NCBI GenBank assembly: GCA_002102555.1 | Contig: MCFL01000095.1 | Location: 24,940 to 88,939 of the forward strand | Length of the DNA stretch: 64,000 nucleotides | Source: Catenaria anguillulae PL171 | Taxonomy: Eukaryota; Blastocladiomycota; Blastocladiomycetes; Blastocladiales; Catenariaceae | Direction of reading: 5' to 3' | Shown here: positions 22,670 to 34,689 of the stretch, piece after piece | Position numbering within the stretch: position 1 is the first letter of the stretch | Layout: each line of letters starts with the position of its first letter | The notes under the pieces: model-generated | What the model was told of the DNA's origin: nothing | Database searches by the model: none | Seen by the model: only the letters and a program-made list of their open reading frames with translations | Translations under genes and position numbers: made by a program

Positions 22670-24660
22670 TGTCATGGTAGGAAATACCAACTCAGGAAAG
22701 GAACGTCGATCAAGCTCCACGTGCATGCGTAGCGCAGAGCAGCCCGCACAAGTGTGCACAAGAGCTCGTTCTCCACCAGCACATACGCAGCACGTGTACG
22801 CCGCCGCCGACGCCGCGGCACCTCAGCCAGCTGCGTCGTCCCAACCCGCGCCAGGACCGACTGTCTCAGATAGTAACCCCTTGTCGTCCTCAACTACACC
22901 GCAAATCCCCGCGCCCTCACGGACCAGCACACGACGCACCTGCGCTGTCAACCTTGCCTGCTCAGCCGGCAACCCCTGCCGTCACACCAGCGACCACGGT
23001 GCCGCTCGATCTCGCGCCCACTACCTCACAGCCAACGGGGCTCGTACGCGCGACGCCAAACGCGCCGCTCGATCTCGGATCCACGACCTCAGAGCCCTTG
23101 GCGCTTGCACGCATGACGCCTGGCTCGACCCGCTCAGCGCCAGACCATGTCTGAATCTCCAAGGGAGAGGAAGCGAAGCTCAAGGCTGAGCAAAACCGGC
23201 GGGCAAAGGAGGAGGAAAGGAGTCACAAGGAGTTAGGGAAGCGGAAGGCCAAGGAGGACAAATCGTGCGCCAGGCAAGAAGCAATCGACCGCAAGGCAGA
23301 GGTAAAGCGGCTGAGGGATGAGCAAGCGCGTCAACAACGGGCCGTGGACAAGCAAGAGGAGGCCCAATTTTTACACTTTCGTGGCGACAAGAATGTTGCC
23401 ATGACCAAGATCACCGACCTTGTTTGGAAACACGGTCGTGAGCATGCTTCAAACCCTCGCTTTGATGGCAACATGTCTTTGGCGTTGGACGCCGAGGCGC
23501 TGTACCGAACCCACGTTTTGGAGGCCTACGACCTATGCAAATCATTGGATCACGTGCGAATTGGGGTGTACTTGTGGGGTAACTGGTACTGTCCCGAGGA
23601 GTATACCCGGTATGCTTCTCCTTGTTCTGGTTCTTTGAAATCATCTCTGACAGTACACCATATACTTACTCGGCCGTCAACCGCGCTGAAACTTCCGAGA
23701 TTCCTTACGTGCTCACTAACAATGCCAATGAAGTGCATTGGTCGCAATTCAAGCATCGACTTGCTCGCCGTGTCCCGCGTGTCGGTTGGTATCCCTGTTG
23801 CCTTTATTGCCGCCGAGGTTATCCCTGGTTTGCTTGTTTACATGCGCCGCTCAGGCTCAGATTCGTCCACGCCGCGCTGGCGTCAGGAATTCAATCATGA
23901 GTTCCGCAAAAACGCAATCAAGCCGTTTGACTCCGTGTCAATCACGAAGTTCGCAACAGAAGCGAGCAACCTGCCCATCCATCAAGTGGTTACCTCAATT
24001 CGACGACACCCAATCCCCGGCCATCTTCTGCACTCGCTCTTCATCATTCGCTGGTAACCGAATTCGCCCAGCACTCTGCCCGCCCAGCCGAAATCACGAC
24101 GGTCAGGGATGCACGCCAACTGCTCACTCAGAAACGCGTCAAGGACGCTGCCGACAGGAAACAGGCGACAAACGACGGACTTGGAACGTGAGGAATGGCA
24201 CCTTGACCAAGAAGCTGAGGACATGCGCCGCCAAATCGAGCAAGAGCGCCTGCGTGGGGAGCTTCTTGACCGCGAGATGGAAGCGAATCATTAGGACAAG
24301 AAGAAGGAAGGTGGGTCCGGCCTGCAAGGACTGGCAAGCGGCAGGTGAATCAACAAGCTCCCCGGCCTTCCTCAGGAGCGCCTTTGAGGCTCTGCTTTCA
24401 GAGTTCTTTTGTTCCGAATTCTTCAGTTTTTATGCAAGATTGTCAACACAAGAGTCCCTGCAATACAGAATCGTAGTACGAGTTGATAATGGCATTTTGT
24501 TTCGTTTCGGCTATTGGGACAAATCCTCGGCTGCCGAAATGCATGATGTACATATAGTGCATAGGGGGCCGCCAGCTTCAAGTAAACAAGTCGTTCTCCG
24601 ACTGAATGGCGCCGTGGCCGGCAACTCACAGCATTAAACTGGAAACGGACAATCAGCCAA
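22670..24660 (+). mobile_element. Decayed transposase-like gene between two paralogues
   Basis: A plus-strand frame begins with Thr/Pro-rich imperfect repeats (PLDLAPTTSQPTGLVRATP, then PLDLGSTTSEPLALARMTP), passes through a Lys/Glu/Arg coiled coil near 23170-23360, and reaches RIGVYLWGNWYCPEEYTR and then SEIPYVLTNNANEVHWSQFK in a neighbouring frame. The pattern W-Y, R-W, an I-P-x-L-x-T-x-x-x-E-x-H-W-x-x-x-K box and a later viable IPGLL segment recalls MULE-like or SWIM-type fungal transposon proteins. A second coiled coil ends near 24290. Frame changes and at least one in-frame stop (after the repeats, near 23154) show it is not an intact gene. Family assignment is weak; ends are approximate and no terminal repeats were found. 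Confidence 0.38.
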
Positions 24661-24772
24661 ACCGAAGAGGTGATGGTAGGATATATATACACATGTACAC
24701 ACGAACATGAGAGGGTCAATCACACAACCGATGCTGACACACTTCACGGGCAACAAAGAGGGGTAAAAGGAG

Positions 24773-24793
24773 AAAAAAAAAAAAAAAAAAAAA
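24773..24793 (+). repeat. 21-base A run
   Basis: An uninterrupted run of 21 A on the plus strand lies between the decayed transposase-like gene (+) and the 3' end of paralogue B (-). It could be a chance homopolymer, a T-rich 3' signal of the minus-strand gene, or a remnant poly(A) tail of a retroposed sequence. Confidence 0.9.
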
Positions 24794-24809
24794 CAATCAC
24801 TACGCCATA

Positions 24810-27800
24810 TCACGACATTCGGAGGCAAGACACTACACAGGCCTCGCCACCAACACGAGCGCATGCAAAGCGGCCGCCTTGAACGCCAACTCCTTGTTTA
24901 CTGTGCCCATCGCCAAACACCACATCGCGCTCGCCATCCACCAACCCATCACTCTGCTCTGCGCCCGCAAACAAAAAGCACCGGTATCCGTGCGGGTAGC
25001 GCACGCAAACACTCCGTGCGTCCGCAACCTGCTCACTTGCGCCGGCCCCGACGAGCGACGCGAAAAACAGTTTAGGCTTTGCTGCCCAGCGGGCATACCG
25101 GTCGGGGCACCGCTGCCTCAGCACCTCAAGCGATCCGCCCTTGGTGTATGTACAGATGGCGGAAACGGCGGGCCTGGCAAAAGCCAAAACGCACGTGATC
25201 AACCGAAGCAAGCTAAAGAGAAATGCCCAGAGTCAGAGTCTGGCTGTTCGTTACTGTGTCTCTGCATTCATCATGTTCATACAGTACACATGTCATCATT
25301 GGACGGGCCCGACTCGAAAAGAAATCGTGCACAATGGACGCCACCAGGTCGGCACATCCTAGAACATCGGAAAAAGACAGACACACCGCCTCCACGGCAT
25401 GACGTTCCGCTACCTCAGTCCTCACTGCTTGCCTCCCGCAGCGTGCTGCTGCTGCTGCTGCTGTTGCCGCTGCGCCTGCCCTTGTGGTGTCTGCGGCGAC
25501 TCGGGCACGGCCTGCCCTTGGCCTTGGTGCCCAACGCCTCCGCCGCCAAGCAAGACGGCAGATTGCGATTGCGCTTGCCCGTGCACGCCAAATGCGCTCA
25601 CGCCCGCTGAAGTTGCAGGCGGCAAAAAGGGTGTGCCCAATGCGAATGGCGCCGGCATGCCGGGCATTGCGGCCGTGGGCGGTTGCAGCAAGGACGAGAC
25701 GAGCGTGGACAGAATGGTGAATTGCGATTGCAAGTACTGCACCGAATGGGTGAGCTTGTGGATGTGTTGCGAGATGAGGGCCATATCGGCGGCGGCCGGT
25801 TGGGCGGTTGGTGGTGGTAAAGCAGCAACAGCAGCGGTCGCAGGCGTCGAGGGTGGGAGCATTGTCGCGTCTGATGGGGCAGATGCCGACGATGGAGGAG
25901 GCAGTGGCGTTGAGGTGCTAGTGGACGTTTGCTCACGGTCGCGACGGCTCAAGGAAGATGCACTTGACGACGTAGGTGCATTGTTTGCCTTGGGGGATCG
26001 TGAACGGGGGCGGGACCAACTCGAGTCGCTTCCCGGCAGCTGTTCACTGGCCAATGGTCGGGAGGACGGCGCCGTCTTGAGAGCTGGGCGAGCAGACTGC
26101 GAACGAGACCTGGATCGGCGCCGCGCTTCACCGCCGCCATTCATCGACGATAACGAAGTACTGGGCCGCCTCTGTCGCTCGCGATGGTCTCGAGTACGTT
26201 CCTCGTAGTCGTGGGCTTGATTGCGGGACTGGTGGCCCCTGCGGTCGCCCCGCTGGTTCACATCCCCATCCATGTCATCGTCGTCATGACGCCTTTCCTT
26301 CCTCGCTTCCCTTTCACCCTCCCGCCTGAGCTCGTGGGCAGCGTGATCACGGTTCCATTTCCGATCCATGCTGCGTCTCCTGTGCTCGGACCCGAGATGG
26401 CGGTCCCAATCCTGTTGATCCACGTCCCTCCTGGCATTGCGCTCGGGAACGCGATCACGGTACCGATCGCGAGTATGGTCGTTGGCCCACTCTCGCTCAC
26501 CGCGCGCCACGTTCCCGTCCCTGTTCCTGTCCCACTCACGATCGCGATCGCGATCCCTATCCCTTTCCCTACCTTCATCCCGATCCCAATCCCGACCGCG
26601 CTCGCGATCGCTGCCATGCCTCCTGTCCCTCTCCCACTCGTCCCTTTTTGCATCCGCCAACAAATTGCGATAATGCTTGTTCTTGACCTCCCCCTTGACC
26701 AGCAACAAGATCAAGTGCACATACGCGGCGCGTTTAGCCTCTGACTCGGAGTCCCCATCGCCAAAATAATTTCTGGAATACGTGGTGCCTGTAGCGCGAT
26801 ACCATCCCTGGGGCAATCGCACGGCATTGATCTTGAAGAGCTGCATGACGCGACGCAAAAACACGTTGGGCTGATCGAGCAGTGTGGCGAGCGGAAACTG
26901 CGTGGCGAGCGGCCACGTGCGCAAGTAGGCGAATTGCTCGGCATAGTCACGCTCGAGGGCACCCATGTCTTGGCGGTGAGGTGACGGGTCGACCACGGCT
27001 GCTGGCTTATGCGCGGATTCGGCATCGGCATCGGCATCGGCGGCTTGACCTGTGCCATCCTGGTTGTCGGCGTGATGATGGTCGTGGCTCGACGAAACGT
27101 GGTGCTGATTGGCGTTCTTGCTGGAACGTGCAGAGGCAACATGATGGCCATTCAGCTTGTCGGTCAAGCTCTTGAGCAGCAAGTGATAGAGGGCCACGCG
27201 CCGTGCGTCCAGGAGCGTGTGTGCGTCGCCAATCACCGAATAATAAGGGGATGTGATTGTGGCGCGGACAAGGTACAGATCTTGAACCGTCACGCTCGAG
27301 TAGGCAATGTGATGGAATGCCCCGTCAACAAGGGCGTGCTCGCGCAAGGCACGCATTGGGTTGTCCAGGGCAGACGAGCGAGTGTTCGCAAGGTGCTTGA
27401 TGGCAGAAGGGTAGCTTTTGTCGAGCTCCGTTTCGGTGGCTGCGTGCGGAAAGTCTACCAAGGTCGGTGCTCGCCGGAATTAGAAAAAAAATAATCAGGG
27501 GACGGAGGGAATGCTTGCAGTGTTGCCGCTCAAGTAGAGGGGAATAGAGATGGCTGGAATTGATTCGTTGGTTGCAATAGAGTGTGATATGGAAATACCC
27601 TTGGATTCGACTCGACAAAACGATCCGTGTGCTGGCTCAGGAGGCGCATTTAAAGGTCGAGGAAGCGAATTGGCCATGCCCGTGAGCAGGGGCGGAAGAT
27701 TGTCCATTTCGTCGGCCACCAGGGCCAGTGCCAGATGGCGGTAGGCATTGTCGAGTGCTTGGTCGGGCGTGTCGCCCTGGCCGGCAAAGCTGATGGTTTG

Positions 27801-28178
27801 GTCATTGTAGGCGAGCGTGACGGCGCGGTTAAAGTAGCCGAGGCGGCCTGATGTGGACGGCGCAAGCGAGAGTTGCTGCGAGGAGGCATAGTCGTCGTCC
27901 TCGGAGACGGCACTGGCGGCGTGGGGGCCGATCAGGTCGGCGACAAGGGAGTGGGGATGGTCGGTGAAGGCAGTCTCGAGATGGGGAAGGGATTGGAGCA
28001 AGCACTCGAGATGGTTTGCGTGGTGGCCGCGGATGAGGATGGCCAGGGTGGGCGAGGCGACCTTTGTGCTGCAGGGGCACTGCGAGCGGGACGGGCGGCC
28101 GTCGTCATTCGGGTGCTCGGTACTGGCCGTGCGGCGGAAGCGTGTGGTTGGGGACAAGGAGGTGGAATCGGCCATCAT
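24810..28178 (-). CDS. dsRBM-like family member B (four domains, RD/RS and Gln tracts)
   Basis: Three segments join with matching phases into one gene: 28178-27599, 27454-25426 and 25173 onward. Domain 1 follows QCPCSTK and contains LPHLETAF and ISFAGQGDTPDQALDNAYRH. Domain 2 contains YLVRATITSPYYSVIGD and ARRVALYHLLLKSL. Domain 3 has GWYRATGTTYSRNYFGDGDS and EAKRAAYVHLILLLV, the best dsRBM-like match. A long Arg/Asp/Glu region, an Arg/Ser stretch (RRSRSRSQSARP) and a Gln run follow. After a 252-base intron comes domain 4, with PHGYRCFLFAG and RDVVFGDGHS, like the C-terminus of member A. Near 24905 the frame shifts by one base inside domain 4: the conserved KELAFKAAALHALV lies in the other frame and ends at 24833, whereas the open frame runs to 24810. 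That is either an error in an A-run or decay. Start chosen at the first of two ATGs. Confidence 0.68.
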
Positions 28179-28699
28179 GGTGGGAAACCTTCGTGAATTG
28201 TGAATTGGAGCAAAGCGAAGAATGTAGATTAACATGCACAGCACATGCATGCGGCAAGCAAATCATGTGTGCATGTAATAATCTTTGCTATAAATGTAGA
28301 GTATTCTTGAATCTTTAGCAGACATGTCGATTGGTGGTCGCGATCACTGGTTTGGCAGATCTCGAGCGGGATCGGCGGCCACGCCTGATCGATCACTGTT
28401 CCATTCTTGTTCCATTCTTGTTCCGGTTCCATGCCATGTTCCCATTGCAGCATTGCATCGGGATCGCGATAATCGCTATGCTTTGTCTCTCATCTCATCT
28501 CAGAATCACGCAAGCTCACGACGACATGCCCATGCCATGCTGCCATGCTCACAAACTGACTCCGGCCACTTGATGCATTTCTCCTGAGCGCCTGCGTCAA
28601 CAGCCAACAGTGCCCACCGGCTTTATCTCGTAAACCCGCCCCTCGCCCGCCCCTTCAGCCTCGTAGCAAGTCCTCTTGGCACCTCGCATACCTGTCACA
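28179..28699. promoter_or_regulatory. Divergent intergenic region between member B and VTI1
   Basis: About 520 bases lie between two head-to-head genes and should hold both promoters. Near 28399-28433 the sequence has two direct copies of TTCCATTCTTG followed by a similar third unit. Pyrimidine-rich sequence precedes the VTI1 ATG. No TATA box is convincing. Confidence 0.35.
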
Positions 28700-29649
28700 A
28701 TGGCCGACCCTGCGTCCGATCTCTTCAAGGAGTACGAGCAAGACTTGGTCACGCTCACTACGGCCCTCCAGTCAAAGCTCCGCGACTTGTCTTCTGGCGC
28801 CGTCATTGGCGGTCCGTTTGTCGTTGTTCTTTCTCCAGGACATCGATGCACGCGCACTCACGCTGTTATCTTCAATCGACGCTCACGATAGACCAATGGA
28901 AGACGCTGCTGCGAGCTGCAGAGCGAGAGCTTGATGAAGCCGACGAAATTGTCCGTCATTTCACCCCGCCTCTCTATCCCCACTGCTTCAGAATGCTTAC
29001 ATTGGCAACCGACAATTTTGATTCACTTTAGGTGGCGTCCATGGACAATGAACTCTTTGCCCTTCCACCACCTTCACGCTCAAAGCTCCAACCTAAATTG
29101 CGCCAGTACAAGTCGGACCAGGACAAGTTCCGCAAGGAATTTGTATGCCCTTTTCTCCTTTTTTCCACAACTACTGTCTGCCCAATCTCTTTTCGCTCAC
29201 TCGCCGTTCACCACTCGCTCGTGCCACAACACGCGTCCAAACAGGTCAAACTCTCTGCCTCGCCCTCTGCCCGTGAAGCCCTCCTCGGTCCCGCCGGCGC
29301 ACCTTCCAAATTCGACTCGTCGGGCGGTGTCGACCCAGACCAACGCACGCGCTTGCTTCAAGGCACCGACCGCCTGCAACAAACGGGCGAGCGGCTTACC
29401 AACGCACAGCGCACGGCACTCGAGGCAGAGCAAACCGGCGTCGATACGTTACAGGAACTGCGCAGGCAGCGCGAGCAGCTCGAGCGCGCTCGGTCCACGC
29501 TTAGGGATGTCGACAGTAATGTGGATCGTGCGGGCAGGACGTTGAGGACAATGTTGAGGCGCGCAGCCACTAACAAGTTGATCACGGCGGCCATTGTGTT
29601 TATGCTTGTTGTCTTGATTTTGATGGTCTTGGTGCTCAAGTTCCGTTGA
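28700..29649 (+). CDS. VTI1: Qb-SNARE Vti1
   Basis: Vti1 is the Qb-SNARE of Golgi, endosome and vacuole fusion. Four exons (28700-28811, 28892-28950, 29032-29142, 29245-29649) give 228 residues, close to the 217 of yeast Vti1. The N-terminus FKEYEQDLVTLTTALQSKL and LRAAERELDEADEIV form the Habc-type bundle. The SNARE helix lies at about residues 145-205, with LQELRRQREQLERARSTL carrying the zero-layer Gln, and NVDRAGRTLRTMLRRAATNK just before the membrane. A single hydrophobic C-terminal segment, LITAAIVFMLVVLILMVLVL, is the tail anchor, followed by KFR. All features expected of a functional protein are present. Two of the three donors read GTCCGT. Confidence 0.93.
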
Positions 29650-32600
29650 GGCAGTGCTTTCATGTTGCTGTGTTTCTTTGTTCATATTTGTTCTCTTTCC
29701 TCTGTGCGCTGATTGACAGCCAGAGGCGCTCCCCGTCCTTGCCCGGCCATTTGCAATTCTGTTGTCATGTACACTTGATTTTCCATTTTGCTCTTCTGAC
29801 TTGCAGCGGCAGAAGTGAATACTGCGTTGCAACCCATATCTAGCCCAGAATGAAATCCAACACGGGCAGTTGACGACCCGATCGGCCTGAAGAGTTCCAG
29901 GCCACTGATCAAGATCGCTTGGCAACAGGGCAAAAGAGACGGTACCGTAACTACAGTCGCTATCCCTTCTGCCCGCCTTGTGCATTCTCTCTGCACTTGG
30001 CCGTCATTCAGCCGCTCGAAAAGGCTCTGGCATCGACCAGGGACCCTGAGGCACGTCACTGTCGCTGCCGTCGCGCCGCCGCTTCCCCTCGCATCATTCA
30101 GTGTCTGACATGTCCGTTGTGTAAACGTACGTGGCCCGGCCTTTTTTTTCCAATCATCTCATCATGCTCTCACTAAGGACCATCTTGACTTTAGCCGCTG
30201 GGCAGATCTGCCGACATCTCTGTGAGGGGGGGGGGGGCTCCCCGCCGACGCCCGGGCCAAAGACTTTGATTCTTTGGAATCTGCTGGCCGCCAACTCCCA
30301 CTTCCCTGTCCGACTTTTTACTCCTCCTCCTCTCTGCCTCAATCGCGCCGTCTGCCGCCCGCGCGTTTGTCCCGCCGGGACAAGGCCCTAGTTGATCACC
30401 GACTCCAGCTACGGTTGCCAACTTCCACCAAGACTGTGGAAGGTGGCCCCTCGCCCCTCGAAAGTCGCCATCGACCCGCACATGTTCTTGGCGAGGTATG
30501 GATGCGCCCAAATCTCGCTCAACCGCGAATGCGTTCTCGAAGCGATTGAACACCTCCACCAACTGGGCAAGGGATCAAGAAGGTCGACTCGGTCATCTCA
30601 TCATCGAGCGCAAGTCAAGTTTCGCCGTCCATTCAAAATCCCACTCAAGCACGCCCTTCGAGGGGACGGGCAGAGCATGAACGAGGAATCGGGGATCCTG
30701 AGGGTTTGAGTAGCAGGCGGAGGAAGAGGCCGGGCAATATGTACCTCGCAACCTGCCGCCGCGTCCGCCAGCACACAGTACTCGCAATATCACAATTAGC
30801 TCAACAAATTCCTGTGCTCTTAGTCCTTCAAGATTTTCTGTCGATTCACCCATTTCACCAAATCCTTACAACACCAACAACCTCTACTCTTTTCTGTACA
30901 AAGTCACCGCCTGGATTGTTCTCGAGGACGATGACATTGTCCCTGTCCCACTGCTGCTTCTCTCATCTCTATCTGTTCCCCTGGGCATGTCTCGCCTGCC
31001 GGGAAACGAATTCTTGTTCTTGGATGGCACTCACGTCATTCTCGCTGACGAAAATTCGGGCCCGACTGCGTACGCCCCCGCCCAATCAGCTAAACGTCCC
31101 TTAGCGTGGTCAGTGTTTGCCACCTGCGACCAGCGACAACTGCAGGTCCAAGCCTCTGACACAAACAAGGTCTCGTTTGCCTCGTATGTACATGAGGGGC
31201 GTGGATTTCGGTGGCGACTTCCAAACTGGTGACTTGCGCTTCAATCACGTTGGGAATGCCGGCTAGTACGTCTATGTTTGCTTCTGTTCTAGGCTCAGTC
31301 ATGCCCGGTTTCCATGCTGACGCGTGTTTGTGCGTGGTCCTTGTCGTTCCCTGTCCCGTACAGTTTCTCCTCCAGGAAACCTGCTGTGAAACGGCGCGTC
31401 CTGGCTGCACGCTAAGCACCAGTATTACTGTGCTGGCGCAGTGAGCGCCATCGATTACAATGGCGAGTCTGTGTTATCGTTGGCACATGCGTGCTTCCAG
31501 GCTTCCGATGCGGTTGGCCACATTTCTTCTGCCCCTGTTCCTTCCTCTTCTTCAGCTGTTTCTGCTTCCGTTGACCATGAGGATGATGACGACGACCATG
31601 ACTTGCCTCCAATGAAGCTGCATCGCAATGTTTGATTTTTCCTCGTCCATACGTATAGATTTTTCTTCTCGACACACTTCCTTGCCGGTCAGACTTGTGT
31701 GTGCCTTTTGTTGTTGCTTGGATGGCGATTCGCTGCCGACAATAGGCTTGAGGGACAGCGCAAATGAACTTCCGGTGCGTTAGCACCAGGCAGGCCAACT
31801 TGGTAGGATTTCGATCATCACTCCAGTAGGTCGGTTCATAACATAGATCGGCGGTCAGTACATATTGAAATGACTTACCTGACCGAAATGAGGGTGGCTG
31901 CACAGCAACTTGCACCTATGCGACATGAAATAAACCCAGGGCAACGTACTGCCTGGCACTGCTCCTGAATCCTGTGACCAACTGATCCAAATTCCCGTGC
32001 GGCAATCTTGGGGTCGAGCCCTCTCCGTATTTCAACATGCAGACAGCACTCCTCGACGTGTTCTATCGCTCAGGTCGACATCACATGGTCCGTTTAGCTT
32101 CTTCACTCCCATAACTTCAACCAACCATGACTCTGACTTCACACTTCCGTCCACCTAGTCCGTCCAAGTCTTCAAGAACCTTCACAGAATGCTCGAGTTG
32201 ATGGGCATTGAAGGCCTACCCAGCGGCTCCAAGTTTCTCACCGGGATGTTTTTGTCGAACAAATGCCGCTTGATGTGCCTTTGTCCGTGGTATGCAACAA
32301 TTTCCCAAGACCCATCCACGAGTCGCTCAACTGACCACTGTTTCGCTGAATTTCCGTAGTACACGTTTCAAGTCGGCAACAAAACAGAAGTGCTCCACCT
32401 CCCAACTATTCCCGCCCTTGTCCGAATCCTCTTCCCCAATCCACTGTTCGCACAGCATCTGATTCGCTACCCGCGCGCAGTTGCACATGACGTACCGATT
32501 CGCCACGTCATGGAAGCCGAGCGCGTTCGTGATTCGCCCATGATTTCGACACCGATGGCGCAAGTTCCAGGCCAAGATGGCCAGCCGCCTGTGACTGTTT

Positions 32601-33204
32601 TTGCTCATGATTTCGTGCGCACTCGCCACGGCGACGCTCCCTTCGCAAAAGTCAAGTCGCTTTACTTTCAGCGCGAAGACCCGATTGACCAAGACGCACC
32701 AATTGACCGCCTACGTGGCTCCGTTCACCGAAATCGAACCTGCTGCCGCCCCCGACGATGCCGCTGGCCCGCTGCAAGGCGCATTGTTGCCCATCTCGTT
32801 TACAATGGTGACGACGTGGCACTTTCCATCACCAGCGTCACGCACTACGTTCCTCACGACCAAGTACGCATTGCGGCTGTTGTGGTGCTTCCGAATGCCA
32901 ACATACTTGGCCCATTGCGCGCGCACTAAGGGGTGCCTGCAGGACAATTCGTGGTAGGTAATTTGCCCGATTGGCGACGGCTCGAGGTGGATGTGATCGT
33001 CATTACCCAGGATTCTTTTCGTGCCCGGGCTGGCTTGCGGCGTGTTGTATCACTGCCAATCTTTTTGTTTGGTGATGATTTCGGCCGCCGCACTCGGTCT
33101 TTTGGACCAAATTACAAGTGGGAAATGTCATTCGGTATGGAACACTGTTTCTTTTCCCGTGATGCATTCGCTATTGCTGTCTCTGATTCTCTCCACTCAT
33201 AGCC
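29650..33204. other. Gene-poor transposon debris
   Basis: No intact gene is supported in these 3.5 kb. Protein-like plus-strand fragments occur near 30480-30560, near 30870-31230 (VLEDDDIVPVPLLLLSSLSV and NEFLFLDGTHVILADENSG), near 31441-31635 (acidic tail) and near 32370-32700 (VLHLPTIPALVRILFPNP). They could belong to one or more mobile elements of which only the piggyBac-like 3' part at 33205 is recognisable. VTI1 3' sequence should occupy the first part. Confidence 0.4.
30226..30237 (+). repeat. 12-base G run
   Basis: Twelve consecutive G bases in otherwise mixed sequence. Such runs are prone to length change and to sequencing error. No gene is affected. Confidence 0.9.
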
Positions 33205-34080
33205 ATGCCCGCGAAGCCAACCAAGTGGGGCATCAAGCTGTGGGCGCTCGCGGATCCAAGAACGGGTTACCTGTATCACGCAAAGGTGTACACTGGCAAG
33301 GATTCGGCGACGGACGAGTGTAAGTCGGGCTTGGGTAGTGGCGCAATCATGATCATGTTGGAACAAGCAAACCTTCTCGGCAAAGGGCACACGATGACGG
33401 CCGACCATTTTTTATCCTCGCCATGTTTGGTTTATCAGCTGCTTGATAAACGTACACACTTTGTCGGTACTTCGCACAAGAACCGTGTTGGTTTTCCACT
33501 CTGCAACGTCGAGATGTCGAAGAAGCAGACCCGAGGCGAGTACCGTTCTGCACAAGTCGATGTCCCTCTCTCCGACGGGAGTGTTGGCCATATGTCAGCT
33601 TTTGGGTGGATCGACAGCCAAGCTGTGTATGTGTTGTCCAGCAAGCATCCTGCCGACGAGGTCGACTCAGTGCTACGGTGGGTCAGCACTGAAGGTGGCC
33701 GTGTACCAGTGGTCGCACCATCGGCCATTACCGATTACAATGCCAACGGGGAGCGTCGACTTGACCGATCAACTACGCACGTCCGCATGGCGGCATTTCC
33801 CGTCAGTCAAGTGGTGGAAGAGTGTGTTCCATTTTTGTATCAAGCAAAAGTGCACCAACGCCTTCGTCATTTGCCGCCAGTTGGCCATGCGGCTCAACAT
33901 CAAGCAACCAAACAAGCCAAGACAGTTGGTGATCATGCTGGTGCGACGACGCTTGCAACGTACACGCTCCACGCCAAATCGGAAGGCCAAGAGGAAAAGC
34001 TCAAATACAACATGGACGTCGACCCTTGGCTCATGATCGGGCCGTTCCGCCCGCTGCGCCGTGAACGTTTGCACGGCGCG
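33205..34080 (+). mobile_element. piggyBac-type transposase fragment
   Basis: The frame from 33205 begins MPAKPTKWGIKLWALADPR followed by TGYLYHAKVYTGKD, the classic start of the core DDE_Tnp_1_7 domain. KGHTMTADHFLSS carries the second catalytic Asp region, and THFVGTSHKNRVGFP matches the T-x-x-G-T-x-x-x-N-R-x-G-x-P signature. The next conserved block, GSVDLTDQLRTS with VKWWKSVFHFCI, lies in a neighbouring frame near 33745-33850, so at least one frameshift separates them. The N-terminal third, including the first catalytic Asp, was not recognised upstream. It is a decayed class II transposon; TTAA-flanked ends were not identified. Sequence 34081-34689 is unresolved. Confidence 0.75.
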
Positions 34081-34689
34081 TCCACGTCAAATACCAAGGA
34101 AAACCGGCGAAACGAAGTGACCATCCACAAACGCTTCTTGGCCGTACTCGCAGATCACCAGCACGACTACCCACAAGTTGAAGCATCCTCGGATTCGTTC
34201 CGCTTGTTGAGGTTCAGACAACTATCGCGCCGAATACGCGGCTGTGGGCTCCGCACCCACTGACCGAGATACCGCTCACATGTGCGCTACTCAACCAGAC
34301 TCGGGTCCGCATCAAGCCTCAACCAACAGGCACGCATTCGCCCCTCAGTCTATGGCTCCACCCCCCTACTCAAGCCGCGGTGTCATTGGCGACGAGCGCT
34401 CGCAACGCGCCTCAATTGTCGCTCGCCCGTCATGGGATCTCCAGATACTTCAGCCGCTTCGAGGCGCGGCACCCAGGCCTTGCGGGTTTGGCGCCCAATC
34501 GTTTCCGCCGCAGTCACCGCAACTGCGGTCGCCAATCGACCTTTACCTTCGGATCACATGCAGCAGCGGACTCGCTCACAAACGACCCCAACGCGTCGAT
34601 TGTGACTGCCAACACAACGTTGGACCAATTTTGCTTTATCCTGACAGTCAAGACTTGTGAATCCGGGGCGAAGTTGACCGCCGCCTTGG

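Noticed and set aside
24773-24793. The A run as proof of a LINE or processed retrogene
   Set aside because: No reverse-transcriptase domain or target-site duplication was seen; a simple homopolymer is as likely.
32390-32500. Resemblance of IPALVRILFPNPLFAQHLIR to a segment of CACTA (Tnp2) transposases
   Set aside because: Only one short block matches and no other CACTA motif was found, so it is left unassigned.
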